64,000 bases of DNA from Pseudidiomarina indica (GTDB lineage Bacteria; Pseudomonadota; Gammaproteobacteria; Enterobacterales; Alteromonadaceae). Below the pieces are notes generated by a model, which was not told the DNA's origin, did no database searches, and saw only the letters and a program-made list of their open reading frames with translations. The position numbers and the translations under genes are program-made. Location of the stretch: contig JAJUHK010000001.1 of assembly GCA_029279945.1 (NCBI GenBank), positions 304,463 through 368,462 on the forward strand, given 5' to 3'. Below are positions 1-8,969 of the stretch, piece after piece; position 1 is the first letter of the stretch, and the number at the start of each line of letters is the position of its first letter.

Positions 1-51
1 AAAATGACTATCCAGTAGTGCTGAGGCATTTTGTTTTAAACGATCAGACAT
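1..51 (-). CDS. rseA: Anti-sigma-E factor RseA, N-terminal fragment (cut by window edge)
   Basis: Only the first 17 codons are inside the window; they read MSDRLKQNASALLDSHF on the minus strand from the ATG at 49-51. The gene directly follows rpoE on the same strand, with 19 bases between the rpoE stop and this start, which is the standard rpoE-rseA order. RseA is an inner-membrane protein whose cytoplasmic N-terminal domain holds sigma-E inactive until it is cleaved by DegS and RseP. The identification rests mainly on position plus an N-terminus resembling the family; too little sequence is visible to check domains. Confidence 0.75.
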   Translation of the reverse strand, partial: MSDRLKQNASALLDSHF

Positions 52-70
52 AAAGCTTCCTCAAATGATG

Positions 71-649
71 TTAGCGTTCTAACAAGGGTCGTAGTTGCTG
101 GTCGATGGCTTCACGAGCACGAAATATTCGTGACCGTACGGTGCCAATCGGGCAATCCATTTCGATGGCTATTTCTTCATAGCCTAACCCTTCGATTTCA
201 CGTAATACAATTGCACGACGTAAATCTTCGGGTAATTCATCGATGGTTCGCATTACCACGTCACGAATCTCATCGGTCAGTAACATACTCTCAGGTGAGG
301 CTGAATCTCTTAACGCCTCGCTGCCCTCATAGTATTCTGCTTCATCCGCATCAACATCATTGGCTGGTGGCTTACGCCCTTGCGCAACCAAATAATTTTT
401 CGCGGTATTCACGGCAATTCGATACAGCCATGTATAAAATGCACTATCGCCCCGAAAGTTTGCCAACGCGCGATACGCTTTTACAAATGTTTCTTGTGCT
501 ACGTCTGGCACATCTGCTGGTTGTTTAACGTAGCGTGAAATCAGACTCATGACTTTGTGTTGATATTTTTTAACCAACAAATCAAAGGCTCGCTGATCGC
601 CCTGTTGTACGCGTTCGACTAGGGCTTTATCAATCTCTTGTTCGCTCAT
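71..649 (-). CDS. rpoE: RNA polymerase sigma factor RpoE (sigma-E, envelope stress)
   Basis: The product is a 192-residue ECF sigma factor, the usual family length. Region 2 is visible around residues 45-75 (DVPDVAQETFVKAYRAL, then FYTWLYRIAVNTAKNYL), and region 4 around 138-182 (LPEDLRRAIVLREIEGLGYE, followed by a helix-turn-helix ending GTVRSRIFRAREAI). It directs transcription of outer-membrane assembly and periplasmic folding genes when RseA is degraded. RseA follows immediately downstream, and nadB is divergent upstream, as in E. coli. A sigma-E-type promoter lies 65-91 bases upstream, implying autoregulation. RseP, which acts in the same cascade, is encoded at 20075-21430. Confidence 0.97.
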   Translation of the reverse strand: MSEQEIDKALVERVQQGDQRAFDLLVKKYQHKVMSLISRYVKQPADVPDVAQETFVKAYRALANFRGDSAFYTWLYRIAVNTAKNYLVAQGRKPPANDVDADEAEYYEGSEALRDSASPESMLLTDEIRDVVMRTIDELPEDLRRAIVLREIEGLGYEEIAIEMDCPIGTVRSRIFRAREAIDQQLRPLLER

Positions 650-713
650 CCGAGCCCACTCTCCTCAACCCCTTGCTACGTCATATTTCAAGGCCCGTTA
701 CGCGCTTGCAAAA

Positions 714-740
714 TAAGACCCACGGATTCGTAAAAAGTTC
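714..740 (-). promoter_or_regulatory. Sigma-E-type promoter of rpoE (autoregulation)
   Basis: On the minus strand the -35 element GAACTT (735-740) and the -10 element TCTTA (714-718) are separated by exactly 16 bases. This is close to the sigma-E consensus (GGAACTT, about 16 bases, TCTGA or TCTAA). It sits upstream of rpoE in the position of the known autoregulated rpoE promoter of enterics and would give a leader of about 60 bases. The match is seen directly; activity is inferred. Confidence 0.75.
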
Positions 741-823
741 GCAAAAAAAAATTCAAAAGAGTAAAATCGCTGTCATTCATCCGAAATTCAGCGTCTTACC
801 ACGCCAATATATCCACATACTTT

Positions 824-2425
824 ATGGAACAAAACTCAGATTATCAATGCGATGTACTCATCATCGGCAGCGGTGCAGCAGGTTTAACCCTTGCTTTACA
901 GTTAGCAGACCATGCTCAAGTAATGGTGCTTTCGAAGGGCCCTCTTACTGAAGGGTCAACTTACTATGCCCAAGGCGGTATTGCTGCCGTATTCGACAAA
1001 AATGATAGCATCGAAAGCCATATCGAAGATACTCTCATTGCTGGTGCCGGTCTGTGTGACCTTGCTGCCGTGCAGTTTACAACACAACACGCGAAAGATA
1101 GCCTTCAATGGCTAATTGATATCGGCGTTGGCTTCGACCGTATTGACGACGAACATTTCCACCTCAACCGTGAAGGTGGGCACAGTCATCGTCGTATTCT
1201 ACATGCAGCTGATGCTACTGGTCGAGCCGTGCAAACAACCTTGGTTGAACAGGCTCGTCGCCATGCCAATATTATTATTTTAGAGCATGTGAACGCTGTT
1301 GACTTAATTACCAATAAGCATGTCGGTGGTCAGCCACGTTGCTATGGTGCCTACATCCTGAATCGGCGGACCCAACAGGTCGAAACAATTGCGGCGCGCT
1401 TCGTCGCCTTATGCACTGGCGGCGCGAGTAAAGTATACCAGTATACCAGCAACCCTGATGTGGCCAGCGGCGATGGTATTGCTATGGCCTGGCGCGCGGG
1501 CTGTCCGGTCGTCAACATGGAATTTAATCAATTCCACCCAACCTGTTTGTACCACCCCAATGCACAATCATTTTTATTGACAGAAGCTCTACGGGGCGAA
1601 GGTGCCCTATTACGGCGCCCTGACGGTACCCGTTTTATGCCCGATTTTCATCCATCAGCAGAGTTAGCTCCCCGTGATGTGGTAGCGCGAGCAATTGACT
1701 ATGAAATGAAGCGGTTAGGTGCAGACTGCATGTATCTGGATATTTCACACAAGCCAGCAAGTTTCATTCGCGAACACTTCCCTAATATTTACGAACGTTG
1801 CCTCAGCTTAGGTATTGATATTAGTCGTGAGCCGATGCCAGTGGTACCAGCTGCACACTACACCTGTGGTGGCGTGCAAACTGATTTACGTGCTCGTACA
1901 GCAGTCCAACATTTATATGCTGTCGGTGAAGTAGCCTACACAGGGCTGCATGGTGCTAATCGGATGGCGAGTAACTCGTTGCTAGAGTGTTTGGTGTTTG
2001 CGCGTGCTGCCGCAAGGGACATCCTTGCTCACATCGACCAGGTTGAATTATACCCCCAACTGCCACGCTGGGACGATAGCCAAGTCAATGATTCCGACGA
2101 AGAAGTTATTATTCAACACAACTGGCATGAATTACGGTTATTTATGTGGGACTACGTAGGAATTGTTAGAACCAACAAACGCCTGCAACGTGCGTTGCGA
2201 CGTATTGAACTGCTGCAGCAAGAAATCCATGAATATTACAGCCATTTCAAAATCAGCAATAATTTGCTTGAACTACGTAACTTAGTGCAAGTTGCTGAAT
2301 TAATTGTGAAATGTGCCATGGCCCGAAAAGAAAGTCGCGGGTTACACTATAATCTTGATTATCCTGAATTACTCCCCGATGCGCAGCCGACCATACTGAC
2401 GCCACCGCAACAACCATCGCGCTAA
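824..2425 (+). CDS. nadB: L-aspartate oxidase NadB
   Basis: The 533-residue flavoprotein oxidises L-aspartate to iminoaspartate, the first step of de novo NAD synthesis. The N-terminal FAD-binding motif [13 protein letters not shown] is at about residues 13-25. Family blocks follow: [31 protein letters not shown] and [14 protein letters not shown], then the helical C-terminal domain. Length is close to E. coli NadB (540). The ATG at 824 has no clear Shine-Dalgarno sequence, but no better start precedes the FAD motif. It is divergent from rpoE, the conserved arrangement. Its last 57 bases overlap the end of the ygfX-like gene on the opposite strand. Confidence 0.97.
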   Translation: MEQNSDYQCDVLIIGSGAAGLTLALQLADHAQVMVLSKGPLTEGSTYYAQGGIAAVFDKNDSIESHIEDTLIAGAGLCDLAAVQFTTQHAKDSLQWLIDIGVGFDRIDDEHFHLNREGGHSHRRILHAADATGRAVQTTLVEQARRHANIIILEHVNAVDLITNKHVGGQPRCYGAYILNRRTQQVETIAARFVALCTGGASKVYQYTSNPDVASGDGIAMAWRAGCPVVNMEFNQFHPTCLYHPNAQSFLLTEALRGEGALLRRPDGTRFMPDFHPSAELAPRDVVARAIDYEMKRLGADCMYLDISHKPASFIREHFPNIYERCLSLGIDISREPMPVVPAAHYTCGGVQTDLRARTAVQHLYAVGEVAYTGLHGANRMASNSLLECLVFARAAARDILAHIDQVELYPQLPRWDDSQVNDSDEEVIIQHNWHELRLFMWDYVGIVRTNKRLQRALRRIELLQQEIHEYYSHFKISNNLLELRNLVQVAELIVKCAMARKESRGLHYNLDYPELLPDAQPTILTPPQQPSR

Positions 2426-2665
2426 ACGGCGATATTGATTATCCCCCAACCAGCCGCGTGGCAACCACAGCCAGCGGCGTTGCCGGGGCGAGCCTTCAAG
2501 TACAACGAGTGCGCCCCATGGAGTCACCCAAGATAATGGCGCCATGCGCCAACGCTGTTGTGAGAAATCGGTAAGAAGTACCCATTCACCATGCTGCCAA
2601 TGAATACCCCACAGCTGGTTGGGCTGCCGTAGCCAAGGCCAAGGACATACCACCAGCTGCCACAT
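2369..2665 (-). CDS. Short YgfX-like protein lacking the usual N-terminal membrane helices
   Basis: This 98-residue tryptophan- and arginine-rich protein starts 3 bases after the sdhE stop, where ygfX normally lies. Residues 20-85 resemble the C-terminal soluble part of YgfX (a GEW-type strand, a central [11 protein letters not shown] segment, then [26 protein letters not shown]). YgfX of E. coli is about 135 residues, with two membrane helices in the first 60; these are absent and only a weakly hydrophobic start ([15 protein letters not shown]) remains. The last 57 bases overlap the nadB 3' end convergently. YgfX has been described as a toxin-like or SdhE-partner membrane protein; that role is not shown here. 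Confidence 0.6.
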   Translation of the reverse strand: MWQLVVCPWPWLRQPNQLWGIHWQHGEWVLLTDFSQQRWRMAPLSWVTPWGALVVLEGSPRQRRWLWLPRGWLGDNQYRRLARWLLRWRQYGRLRIGE

Positions 2666-2668
2666 TGC

Positions 2669-2941
2669 TTATACCTTCACACGGCCTAAAATATATGCCA
2701 CCATTTCAGCTAACTCTTTATCTTCACATGGTTGGTGGCCCATAAACCAAGCAAACAAATCGGGATCATCACAGGTTAACAAACGGCGAAATACGTCTTG
2801 CTGCGCTTCCGTGAGATCATCGTAAGCCTCTTCAACAAACGGCATAAATAATACATCCAACTCCAGCATGCCACGTCGACAAGCCCAGCGCAGACGATTT
2901 TTATTCCTCAATGAATCAGCATCTTGTTTTAACTTTTCCAT
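2669..2941 (-). CDS. sdhE: FAD assembly factor SdhE
   Basis: This 90-residue protein matches SdhE (YgfY), which promotes covalent flavinylation of succinate dehydrogenase and fumarate reductase. The diagnostic RGxxE motif is present as R23-G24-M-L-E27 within WACRRGMLELD, followed by FMPFVEEAYDDL and the LLTCDDPDLFAWFMGH block typical of the family. The ATG at 2941 has a good ribosome site (AAGGGA, about 6 bases upstream). It is followed by the ygfX-like gene and is divergent from ygfZ; the same neighbours occur in E. coli. Confidence 0.95.
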   Translation of the reverse strand: MEKLKQDADSLRNKNRLRWACRRGMLELDVLFMPFVEEAYDDLTEAQQDVFRRLLTCDDPDLFAWFMGHQPCEDKELAEMVAYILGRVKV

Positions 2942-3009
2942 GCATGTCCCTTATTAAAACAATAATGTGTTACCACTAAAAAGTAGACTTCAATTCAAAC
3001 CAACGCTTG

Positions 3010-3015
3010 TATAAT
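3010..3015 (+). promoter_or_regulatory. Probable -10 element for ygfZ
   Basis: A perfect TATAAT lies 39 bases before the ygfZ start. No convincing -35 is visible; the best candidates (TAGACT at 2984-2989, TTCAAT at 2989-2994) have poor spacing or match. The TG directly before the hexamer may help as an imperfect extended -10. Transcription from here would give a leader of about 30 bases. Confidence 0.5.
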
Positions 3016-3053
3016 ACAAAACTATCCCCATCTATTCGAATATTGATGACAAA

Positions 3054-4010
3054 GTGAGGTTTCGTGTGTTGACGACAGAGTTTACCAAAGACCAGCCTGA
3101 ATACGTATCAGTTTCCTTAGATGATTACGGTGTCATCTGCTTAACTGGCCCACAAACTGATGAGTTTTTACAAGGACAACTCACCTGCGACATGCGGCAG
3201 TTATCAGCGCACGGCTGGTTATATGCAGCTCATTGCGATAACAAGGGGAAAGCGTTAAGTACGTTGTTCGTTGTTCGCTGGGATGAAAAGGTTCTATTAA
3301 TTAGTCATAAAGACGCGATTGCCGCCAGTTTGGCACAATTACAAAAATTTGGTGTCTTTAGTAACACCGAAATCACCGATGCAACCTCACAATGGGGGCG
3401 TTATGGTGTTTTTGGTACGCAAGCTCAGAGCAAGTTGGCAGCCCTACTCGGCCAACCGTTAACGCAGGAGGGTTTGCAACCAGTGACGCAAACCACGACT
3501 GAGCTAGTCTTACAAGTCGGACACTCGCCTGATCAGTTCATTTTGATCAGTTCAGTAGACCGAATTGCAACACAAGCCAAGCAAGAAGTTTGGAACGCAC
3601 TTGAAATTGAACGTGGTCGACCGACCCTAGTTTCAGGTACACTATTAGAATATGTCCCTCAAATGCTAAACGTCCAAGCGTTGGGCGGTATTAGTTTTAC
3701 GAAGGGGTGTTATATCGGCCAAGAGACAATTGCCCGGATGAAGTATTTGGGCAAGCAGAAGCGCGCATTATTTCGTTTGGTGGGCCAAGGGCAGCCAGTT
3801 CAAGCAGGAACGACTATTGAACAGCAACTTGGTGACAACTGGCGACGTGCCGGTACGGTAATAAATGCAGTGAGCCGTGCTGATAATCAACTTGATCTAT
3901 TAGCAGTGCTGCCAAGTGATATCGAGGCAGGTACCAAGTTAAGAGTGAAAGACGATGATGCGAGTCTTTTGGAAATTTACCCACTGCCATATACACTGGA
4001 TGAAACATGA
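3054..4010 (+). CDS. ygfZ: tRNA-modifying/Fe-S cluster repair protein YgfZ
   Basis: This 318-residue folate-binding protein supports iron-sulfur enzymes such as MiaB and is related to the T-protein of glycine cleavage. The signature KGCYIGQE is at residues 217-224 with the conserved cysteine at 219. Other family blocks are FLQGQLTCDM near 38-47 and NVQALGGISFTKG before the signature. Length is near E. coli YgfZ (326). The start is GTG at 3054; a second in-frame GTG at 3066 is possible, since neither has a strong ribosome site. It overlaps the following FKBP gene by 4 bases (ATGA), so the two are probably co-translated. Confidence 0.95.
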   Translation: MRFRVLTTEFTKDQPEYVSVSLDDYGVICLTGPQTDEFLQGQLTCDMRQLSAHGWLYAAHCDNKGKALSTLFVVRWDEKVLLISHKDAIAASLAQLQKFGVFSNTEITDATSQWGRYGVFGTQAQSKLAALLGQPLTQEGLQPVTQTTTELVLQVGHSPDQFILISSVDRIATQAKQEVWNALEIERGRPTLVSGTLLEYVPQMLNVQALGGISFTKGCYIGQETIARMKYLGKQKRALFRLVGQGQPVQAGTTIEQQLGDNWRRAGTVINAVSRADNQLDLLAVLPSDIEAGTKLRVKDDDASLLEIYPLPYTLDET

Positions 4011-4495
4011 GTCAAACAATTAGCCAAGACAAAGTTGTCGGTATTCACTACACGGTGAAAAGTGCTGAAGGTCAAGTTTTAGATCAATCTCAAGAAGGAC
4101 AACCATTACACTTTATTTTTGGTCGCGGCATGCTTATTAAAGGCTTAGAAAATGCGCTGGAAGGTAAAGCTGTTGGTGATAAGTTCGTTACCGATGTTGC
4201 GCCAGCTGATGCGTACGGTGAGCGTCATGACGGATTAATTCAAACTGTTCCACGTCACCTGTTTGGCGACAACGAAGTTGCTGTGGGCATGCAATTCCGG
4301 GCAAGTACAAGTGCTGGTGAGCAATCAGTCATGATTATCGACGTGAACGATAACGAAGTCACTGTTGACGGCAACCACCCATTAGCTGGTGTTGCTCTAA
4401 ACTTTGATGTTGAAGTCGTTGAAGTTCGTGACGCTGACCCAAGTGAATTAGATCACGGTCACGTGCACGTAGACGGTCATCATCACCACGAGTAA
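4007..4495 (+). CDS. FKBP-type peptidyl-prolyl isomerase, SlyD-like
   Basis: The 162-residue protein has the SlyD arrangement: a split FKBP domain (VVGIHYTVKSAEGQVLDQS, then LHFIFGRGMLIKGLENAL at about 31-48, resuming after residue 125), an inserted flap domain in the middle, and a histidine-rich tail (DHGHVHVDGHHHHE). It would catalyse proline cis-trans isomerisation and act as a cytoplasmic chaperone; the tail probably binds nickel or other metal. The tail is shorter than in E. coli SlyD (196 residues). The ATG overlaps the ygfZ stop. It is the last gene before a convergent hairpin shared with lysS. Confidence 0.88.
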   Translation: MSQTISQDKVVGIHYTVKSAEGQVLDQSQEGQPLHFIFGRGMLIKGLENALEGKAVGDKFVTDVAPADAYGERHDGLIQTVPRHLFGDNEVAVGMQFRASTSAGEQSVMIIDVNDNEVTVDGNHPLAGVALNFDVEVVEVRDADPSELDHGHVHVDGHHHHE

Positions 4496-4505
4496 TTCCT
4501 GTGGT

Positions 4506-4538
4506 CCAATGCCAGTTAGCATAACTAACTGGCATTGG
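4506..4538. terminator. Perfect 14-bp hairpin between convergent slyD-like gene and lysS
   Basis: CCAATGCCAGTTAG (4506-4519) pairs perfectly with CTAACTGGCATTGG (4525-4538) around a 5-base loop. It sits between two converging genes, where a bidirectional terminator is expected. Neither side has a long T run, so termination may be weak or factor-assisted. The inner core GCCAGTTA/TAACTGGC recurs in the palindrome at 34104-34127. Confidence 0.65.
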
Positions 4539-4550
4539 CTTCTCGCATGC

Positions 4551-6062
4551 TTATGACTTGCGTGGCCGCATATGTGGGAACAACAACACGTCACGGATCG
4601 ATGGCGAATCAGTTAATAACATCACCAACCGATCAATCCCAATCCCTTCACCTGCAGTAGGTGGTAAGCCATACTCTAACGCGACAATATAATCCTCATC
4701 GTAGAACATCGCTTCATCATCGCCCGCTTCTTTCTGTGCTACTTGTTCACGGAATCGCTCGGCTTGATCTTCTGCATCGTTTAATTCCGAGAAGCCGTTC
4801 GCTAACTCACGGCCACCGACAAAGAACTCAAATCGGTCAGTGACAAATGGGTTGTCATCATTGCGGCGAGCTAATGGCGACACCTCTGCTGGATACTCCG
4901 TAATGAACGTAGGTTGAATCAACTGATGCTCGGCAACTTCTTCAAAAATTTCAATTTGAATTTTGCCTAGGCCCCACTGTGGTAACACTTTAATACCGAG
5001 AGATTCGGCGAGTGCTTTCGCTTGTTCTAAATCGTCTAACTGAGCTGCGGTTGCTTCAGGTAAATACTTTAAAATTGCTTCTTTTACCGTCATGCGTGCA
5101 AACGACTGGCTGAAGTCATAGTGGACACCACCGCTTTTAAACTGCGGAGACCCCAACAACTCAGTGGTCATGCCGCGCAACATATCTTCGGTGAGATCCA
5201 TCAAATCCTCATAATCAGCATAAGCCCAATAGAACTCAAGCATGGTGAATTCCGGATTATGGCGTGTAGATAAACCTTCATTGCGGAAATTGCGGTTCAC
5301 CTCAAAGACTTTCTCAAAGCCCCCCACCACTAAGCGTTTCAAGTACAACTCAGGGGCCACACGGAGATATAATTGCATATCCAATGCGTTATGATGCGTT
5401 ACAAACGGCCGTGCCGTAGCACCACCTGGAATTGTATGCATCATTGGTGTTTCAACTTCTAAAAATTGCTTTTCGGTTAAGTAGCGACGAATATAGTCAA
5501 TCACTTTCGAACGAATAATAAACGTCCGCCGCGATTCTGCGTTGGTGATTAAATCAAGGTAGCGTTGGCGATAACGTAACTCTTGATCAGCCAACCCATG
5601 AAACTTGTCTGGTAATGGCCGTAATGCTTTGGTAAGCAAACGAATTTCATCAACCTGTACGCTTAACTCACCAGTACCTGTAATAAACAACGTACCCGAT
5701 GCACCGACGATATCCCCCAAGTCCCACTTTTTGAACTCGTCGTTATAAACACCCTCAGGCAAATTATCACGCGCTACATACAATTGAATTTGGCCAGACA
5801 TATCTTGGATAGTGGCAAAGCTTGCTTTACCCATAATCCGTCGGGTTATCATCCGACCGGCAACACGCACACGAACGCCTTTCTCTGCTAAGGCCTCTTT
5901 ATCCCAGTGATCATAGTCGTGATGGAGATCTGCCGCTAAACTATCGCGACGAAAATCGTTGGGAAATGCTACGCCCCGCTCACGCAACGCAGCAAGCTTA
6001 GCCTTGCGCTGGGCGATTTGTTCGTTTACGTCCAACTCAGGTGCTTGCGTTTTATCGTTCAT
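4551..6062 (-). CDS. lysS: Lysyl-tRNA synthetase (class II) LysS
   Basis: This class II synthetase of 503 residues charges tRNA-Lys. An N-terminal OB-fold anticodon-binding domain ([20 protein letters not shown]) precedes the catalytic domain with motif 2 ([20 protein letters not shown]) and motif 3 ([20 protein letters not shown]). A longer reading frame begins at 6083, but the ATG at 6062 is preferred because an AGAGGA ribosome site lies inside that extension and homologues begin here ([20 protein letters not shown]). It follows prfB by 49 bases on the same strand, the classic prfB-lysS pair. Confidence 0.97.
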   Translation of the reverse strand: MNDKTQAPELDVNEQIAQRKAKLAALRERGVAFPNDFRRDSLAADLHHDYDHWDKEALAEKGVRVRVAGRMITRRIMGKASFATIQDMSGQIQLYVARDNLPEGVYNDEFKKWDLGDIVGASGTLFITGTGELSVQVDEIRLLTKALRPLPDKFHGLADQELRYRQRYLDLITNAESRRTFIIRSKVIDYIRRYLTEKQFLEVETPMMHTIPGGATARPFVTHHNALDMQLYLRVAPELYLKRLVVGGFEKVFEVNRNFRNEGLSTRHNPEFTMLEFYWAYADYEDLMDLTEDMLRGMTTELLGSPQFKSGGVHYDFSQSFARMTVKEAILKYLPEATAAQLDDLEQAKALAESLGIKVLPQWGLGKIQIEIFEEVAEHQLIQPTFITEYPAEVSPLARRNDDNPFVTDRFEFFVGGRELANGFSELNDAEDQAERFREQVAQKEAGDDEAMFYDEDYIVALEYGLPPTAGEGIGIDRLVMLLTDSPSIRDVLLFPHMRPRKS

Positions 6063-6111
6063 GCTGTTCGTTCCTCTTTTCACACGCTAGCTTGCGTGCT
6101 GCTCAATCAAC

Positions 6112-7210
6112 TTATAAACCAGATTTTAAACTTGCTTCAATAAATGGATCTAAATCGCCATCTAACACCGCTTGGGTATTGCGGGTTTCGATGCCGGTCC
6201 GGAGGTCTTTAATCCGTGCGTCATCTAACACATATGAGCGAATTTGGCTCCCCCAACCAATATCCGATTTAGAATCCTCTAACTTTTGTTTTTCTGCGTG
6301 CTGCTTTTGTAATTCAAACTCATACAACTTAGCCCGCAATTGCTTCATCGCAGAATCTCTGTTTTTGTGCTGCGAGCGGTCACTTTGACATTGCACCACA
6401 ATACCGGTCGGCTCATGGGTGATCCGAACCGCTGAATCGGTTCGGTTAACGTGCTGACCACCAGCACCAGATGCACGATAGGTATCAATCCGAAGGTCAG
6501 CGGGGTTAATGTCAATTTCAATCGAATCGTCTACCTCTGGATACACAAATACCGATGAAAACGAGGTATGCCGACGATTCCCCGAGTCAAATGGTGATTT
6601 CCGTACGAGCCGATGCACACCTGTTTCGGTTCGCAACCAACCGTAGGCATATTCACCGGTCACATGGATTGTTGCTGATTTAATGCCAGCCACTTCACCT
6701 TCAGAAAGCTCGGTGATTTCTACTTTAAAGTCATGCGATTCAGCCCAGCGTAAATACATACGCAGCAGCATATTAGCCCAGTCTTGCGCTTCCGTACCAC
6801 CGGAGCCAGCTTGTATATCCAGATAACAATTGGCGTTATCGTGTGATCCCGAAAACATCCGTCGAAACTCTAATGTCGCCAATTGCTCATCGAGAGCATT
6901 TAACTCGGCCACGGCATCATGGAAGGTTTCTTCATCTTCCGCTTCAACGGCTAACTCTACCAACCCTTCAACATCATCGAGCCCTTGCGCAAGGCGTTGT
7001 AAGGTATTGACTACCTGTTCTAAACTTGACCGTTCTTTACCTAGCGATTGCGCCCGTTCCGGATCATTCCAAACATTGGGATCTTCCAATTCGCGGGTAA
7101 CTTCTTCCAAGCGTTCGACCTTTTGGTCGTAGTCAAAGATACCCCCGTAGGAGCTCACTGCGCTTACGCATTTCTTTTATCGCGGTATAAGTAGCATTAG
7201 TTTCGAACAT
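6112..7210 (-). CDS. prfB: Peptide chain release factor 2 (RF2), programmed +1 frameshift
   Basis: RF2 reads UAA and UGA stop codons. The gene is in two frames. Frame 0 runs from the ATG at 7210 for 25 codons ([20 protein letters not shown], then LRGYL) to an in-frame TGA at 7133-7135. After skipping one base, translation continues from GAC at 7132-7134 ([12 protein letters not shown]) to the end, giving 365 residues, the same as E. coli RF2. The GGQ motif ([15 protein letters not shown]) and the SPF stop-recognition motif (VRKSPFDSG) are intact. The start has AGGAAACC before the ATG. It lies between recJ and lysS in a leftward operon. Confidence 0.97.
7132..7147 (-). promoter_or_regulatory. 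prfB: prfB programmed +1 frameshift signal
   Basis: The minus strand reads CGGGGGTATCTTTGAC. A Shine-Dalgarno-like GGGGG lies 3 bases before the slippery CTT, followed by in-frame TGA and C. This is essentially the E. coli signal (GGGGGTATCTTTGAC). When RF2 is scarce the ribosome pauses at the poorly terminated UGA and slips forward, so RF2 controls its own synthesis. Confidence 0.96.
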
Positions 7211-7256
7211 GGTTTCCTGTCTCTACTGCATGGATTCGTAACAAAGGGGGCGTATT

Positions 7257-8969
7257 TTACCGCAAAGCGTGCAAATGCTCTAGATTTAGCTGCACAGAAG
7301 TCTGGCCACGAAAATGATTAAGTTGTAGTCGATAAGCCGCATGAATGCGCTGTACGGTCGCATCAGGCCAAATCGCCACATCCACATTAAATGCAATCGC
7401 ATCAATCACTACGCGCTGAGGTGTCGCTAAGGTTAACTTTAGATGCCGTTGGCCAACTAACCGCTGTTGAATTACCCGAAACTCCCCATCAAAAATTGGT
7501 TCATCGAACCCGTGTCCCCAAGGCCCCAAAGCCTCCAATTGCTGAACAAAGGGAATTTGCAGGCAACTGGCATCTAACTCACCATCAGACCAAATCGTTC
7601 GGGTAAGTTGCTCCGGCTCAACCCATTCTTCAACTTGCTCAACAAAGCGCTGGCGAAACTCGGCGAGGTGTTCTGGGAGGATGGATAATCCTGCCGCCAT
7701 GGCATGGCCACCGAAGCGCTGAATGAGATACGGGTAGCGACTATGAACCCGTTCTAACACGTCGCGAATATGCAGCCCTGCTATTGATCGTGCAGACCCT
7801 TTTAAAACACCATCATCACCATCGGCAAAGGCGATGACTGGGCGATGGCAGTGCTCTTTCAACCGCCCTGCCACAATACCTACGACACCTTGATGCCACC
7901 CATGTTGATACAACACCAAAGCGGACGGTAGTTGGTGCTGCTCAGTGCTCAATTGACTCACATAGAGTTCTGCTTCTTCGCGCATGCCCGCTTCAATATC
8001 TCGGCGTGTTTTGTTGAACTGTTCCAATAGTTCCGCATAGCGTAGCGCGGTTGTTAAATCAGCGGCAAGCAAACATTCGATCCCAGTTGCCATGTCATCC
8101 AAACGACCTGCAGCATTAATCCGCGGTGCGATCGCGAAACCTAAATCTGCCGCCTGCAATTGCTTGGGATCCCGTTGGGCCACCTGCAATAACGCGGTAA
8201 TACCCGGCCGACAAACACCAGCACGGATCCGTTGTAATCCTTGCCGCACCAAAATTCGATTAACGCTATCCAACTTAACCACATCGGCAACCGTCCCCAC
8301 AGCAACCAAATCGAGCCACTGGGCTAAGTTAGGCACTGGTTGCCCCTGCGAGCGTAAATAATGGCGAAGCGCCAAAAGAACATAAAATGCAACCCCGACG
8401 CCAGCAATATTAGTGCTTGGAAACTCACAATCTGGAAGATTAGGATTAACAATCACATCGGCATGAGGTAGTTGTGCGCCGGGCAAATGGTGATCGGTAA
8501 CAATCACTTGCATGCCTGCAGCTTTTGCTGCGGCGACCCCTGCATGACAAGAAATACCACTATCGACGGTGACTAAAACTTGCGTGCCCAGCTGTTGCGC
8601 TTGCTCCACCAAAGCTGGCGACACCCCATACCCTTGGGCAAACCGATTCGGTACCAAATAATGCACATGAGCAGCACCTAGGGTACGAAGCACAGATACC
8701 ATTAATGCGGTTGAGGTAGCGCCATCGGCATCAAAGTCACCACAGATACAAATAATTTTCTGCTGGGCAATGGCATGAGCCAGTAGCTCTGCCGCTTCTG
8801 TAGCACCTTTTAACAACCTAAAATGTGGTAACTGTTGGGTCGTTAATTGTAATTGCTCAGCCGATTGGATGCCCCGTCGTGCCAATATTTGTGCCAGTAT
8901 TGGGGGGATACCTGCAGCCCAATCCCCGACACTGATGGTTGCCCGTCGTTGGATCTGAATGTTCTGCAT
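7257..8969 (-). CDS. recJ: Single-strand-specific 5'-3' exonuclease RecJ
   Basis: The 570-residue DHH-family nuclease degrades single-stranded DNA 5' to 3' in recombination and mismatch repair. The phosphoesterase motifs are DFDADG (79-84), VTVDSGISCHAG (134-143) and VIVTDHH with DHH at 159-161. The DHHA1 motif FGGHAMAAGL lies near residue 415, with an OB-like C-terminal domain after it. Length is near E. coli RecJ (577). The start ATG shares a base with the dsbC stop (TAATG), indicating translational coupling in the xerD-dsbC-recJ-prfB-lysS series. Confidence 0.97.
   Translation of the reverse strand: MQNIQIQRRATISVGDWAAGIPPILAQILARRGIQSAEQLQLTTQQLPHFRLLKGATEAAELLAHAIAQQKIICICGDFDADGATSTALMVSVLRTLGAAHVHYLVPNRFAQGYGVSPALVEQAQQLGTQVLVTVDSGISCHAGVAAAKAAGMQVIVTDHHLPGAQLPHADVIVNPNLPDCEFPSTNIAGVGVAFYVLLALRHYLRSQGQPVPNLAQWLDLVAVGTVADVVKLDSVNRILVRQGLQRIRAGVCRPGITALLQVAQRDPKQLQAADLGFAIAPRINAAGRLDDMATGIECLLAADLTTALRYAELLEQFNKTRRDIEAGMREEAELYVSQLSTEQHQLPSALVLYQHGWHQGVVGIVAGRLKEHCHRPVIAFADGDDGVLKGSARSIAGLHIRDVLERVHSRYPYLIQRFGGHAMAAGLSILPEHLAEFRQRFVEQVEEWVEPEQLTRTIWSDGELDASCLQIPFVQQLEALGPWGHGFDEPIFDGEFRVIQQRLVGQRHLKLTLATPQRVVIDAIAFNVDVAIWPDATVQRIHAAYRLQLNHFRGQTSVQLNLEHLHALR

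Noticed and set aside
130..528. A 132-codon plus-strand frame opposite rpoE
   Set aside because: Antisense to an unmistakable sigma factor gene; no supporting signals.
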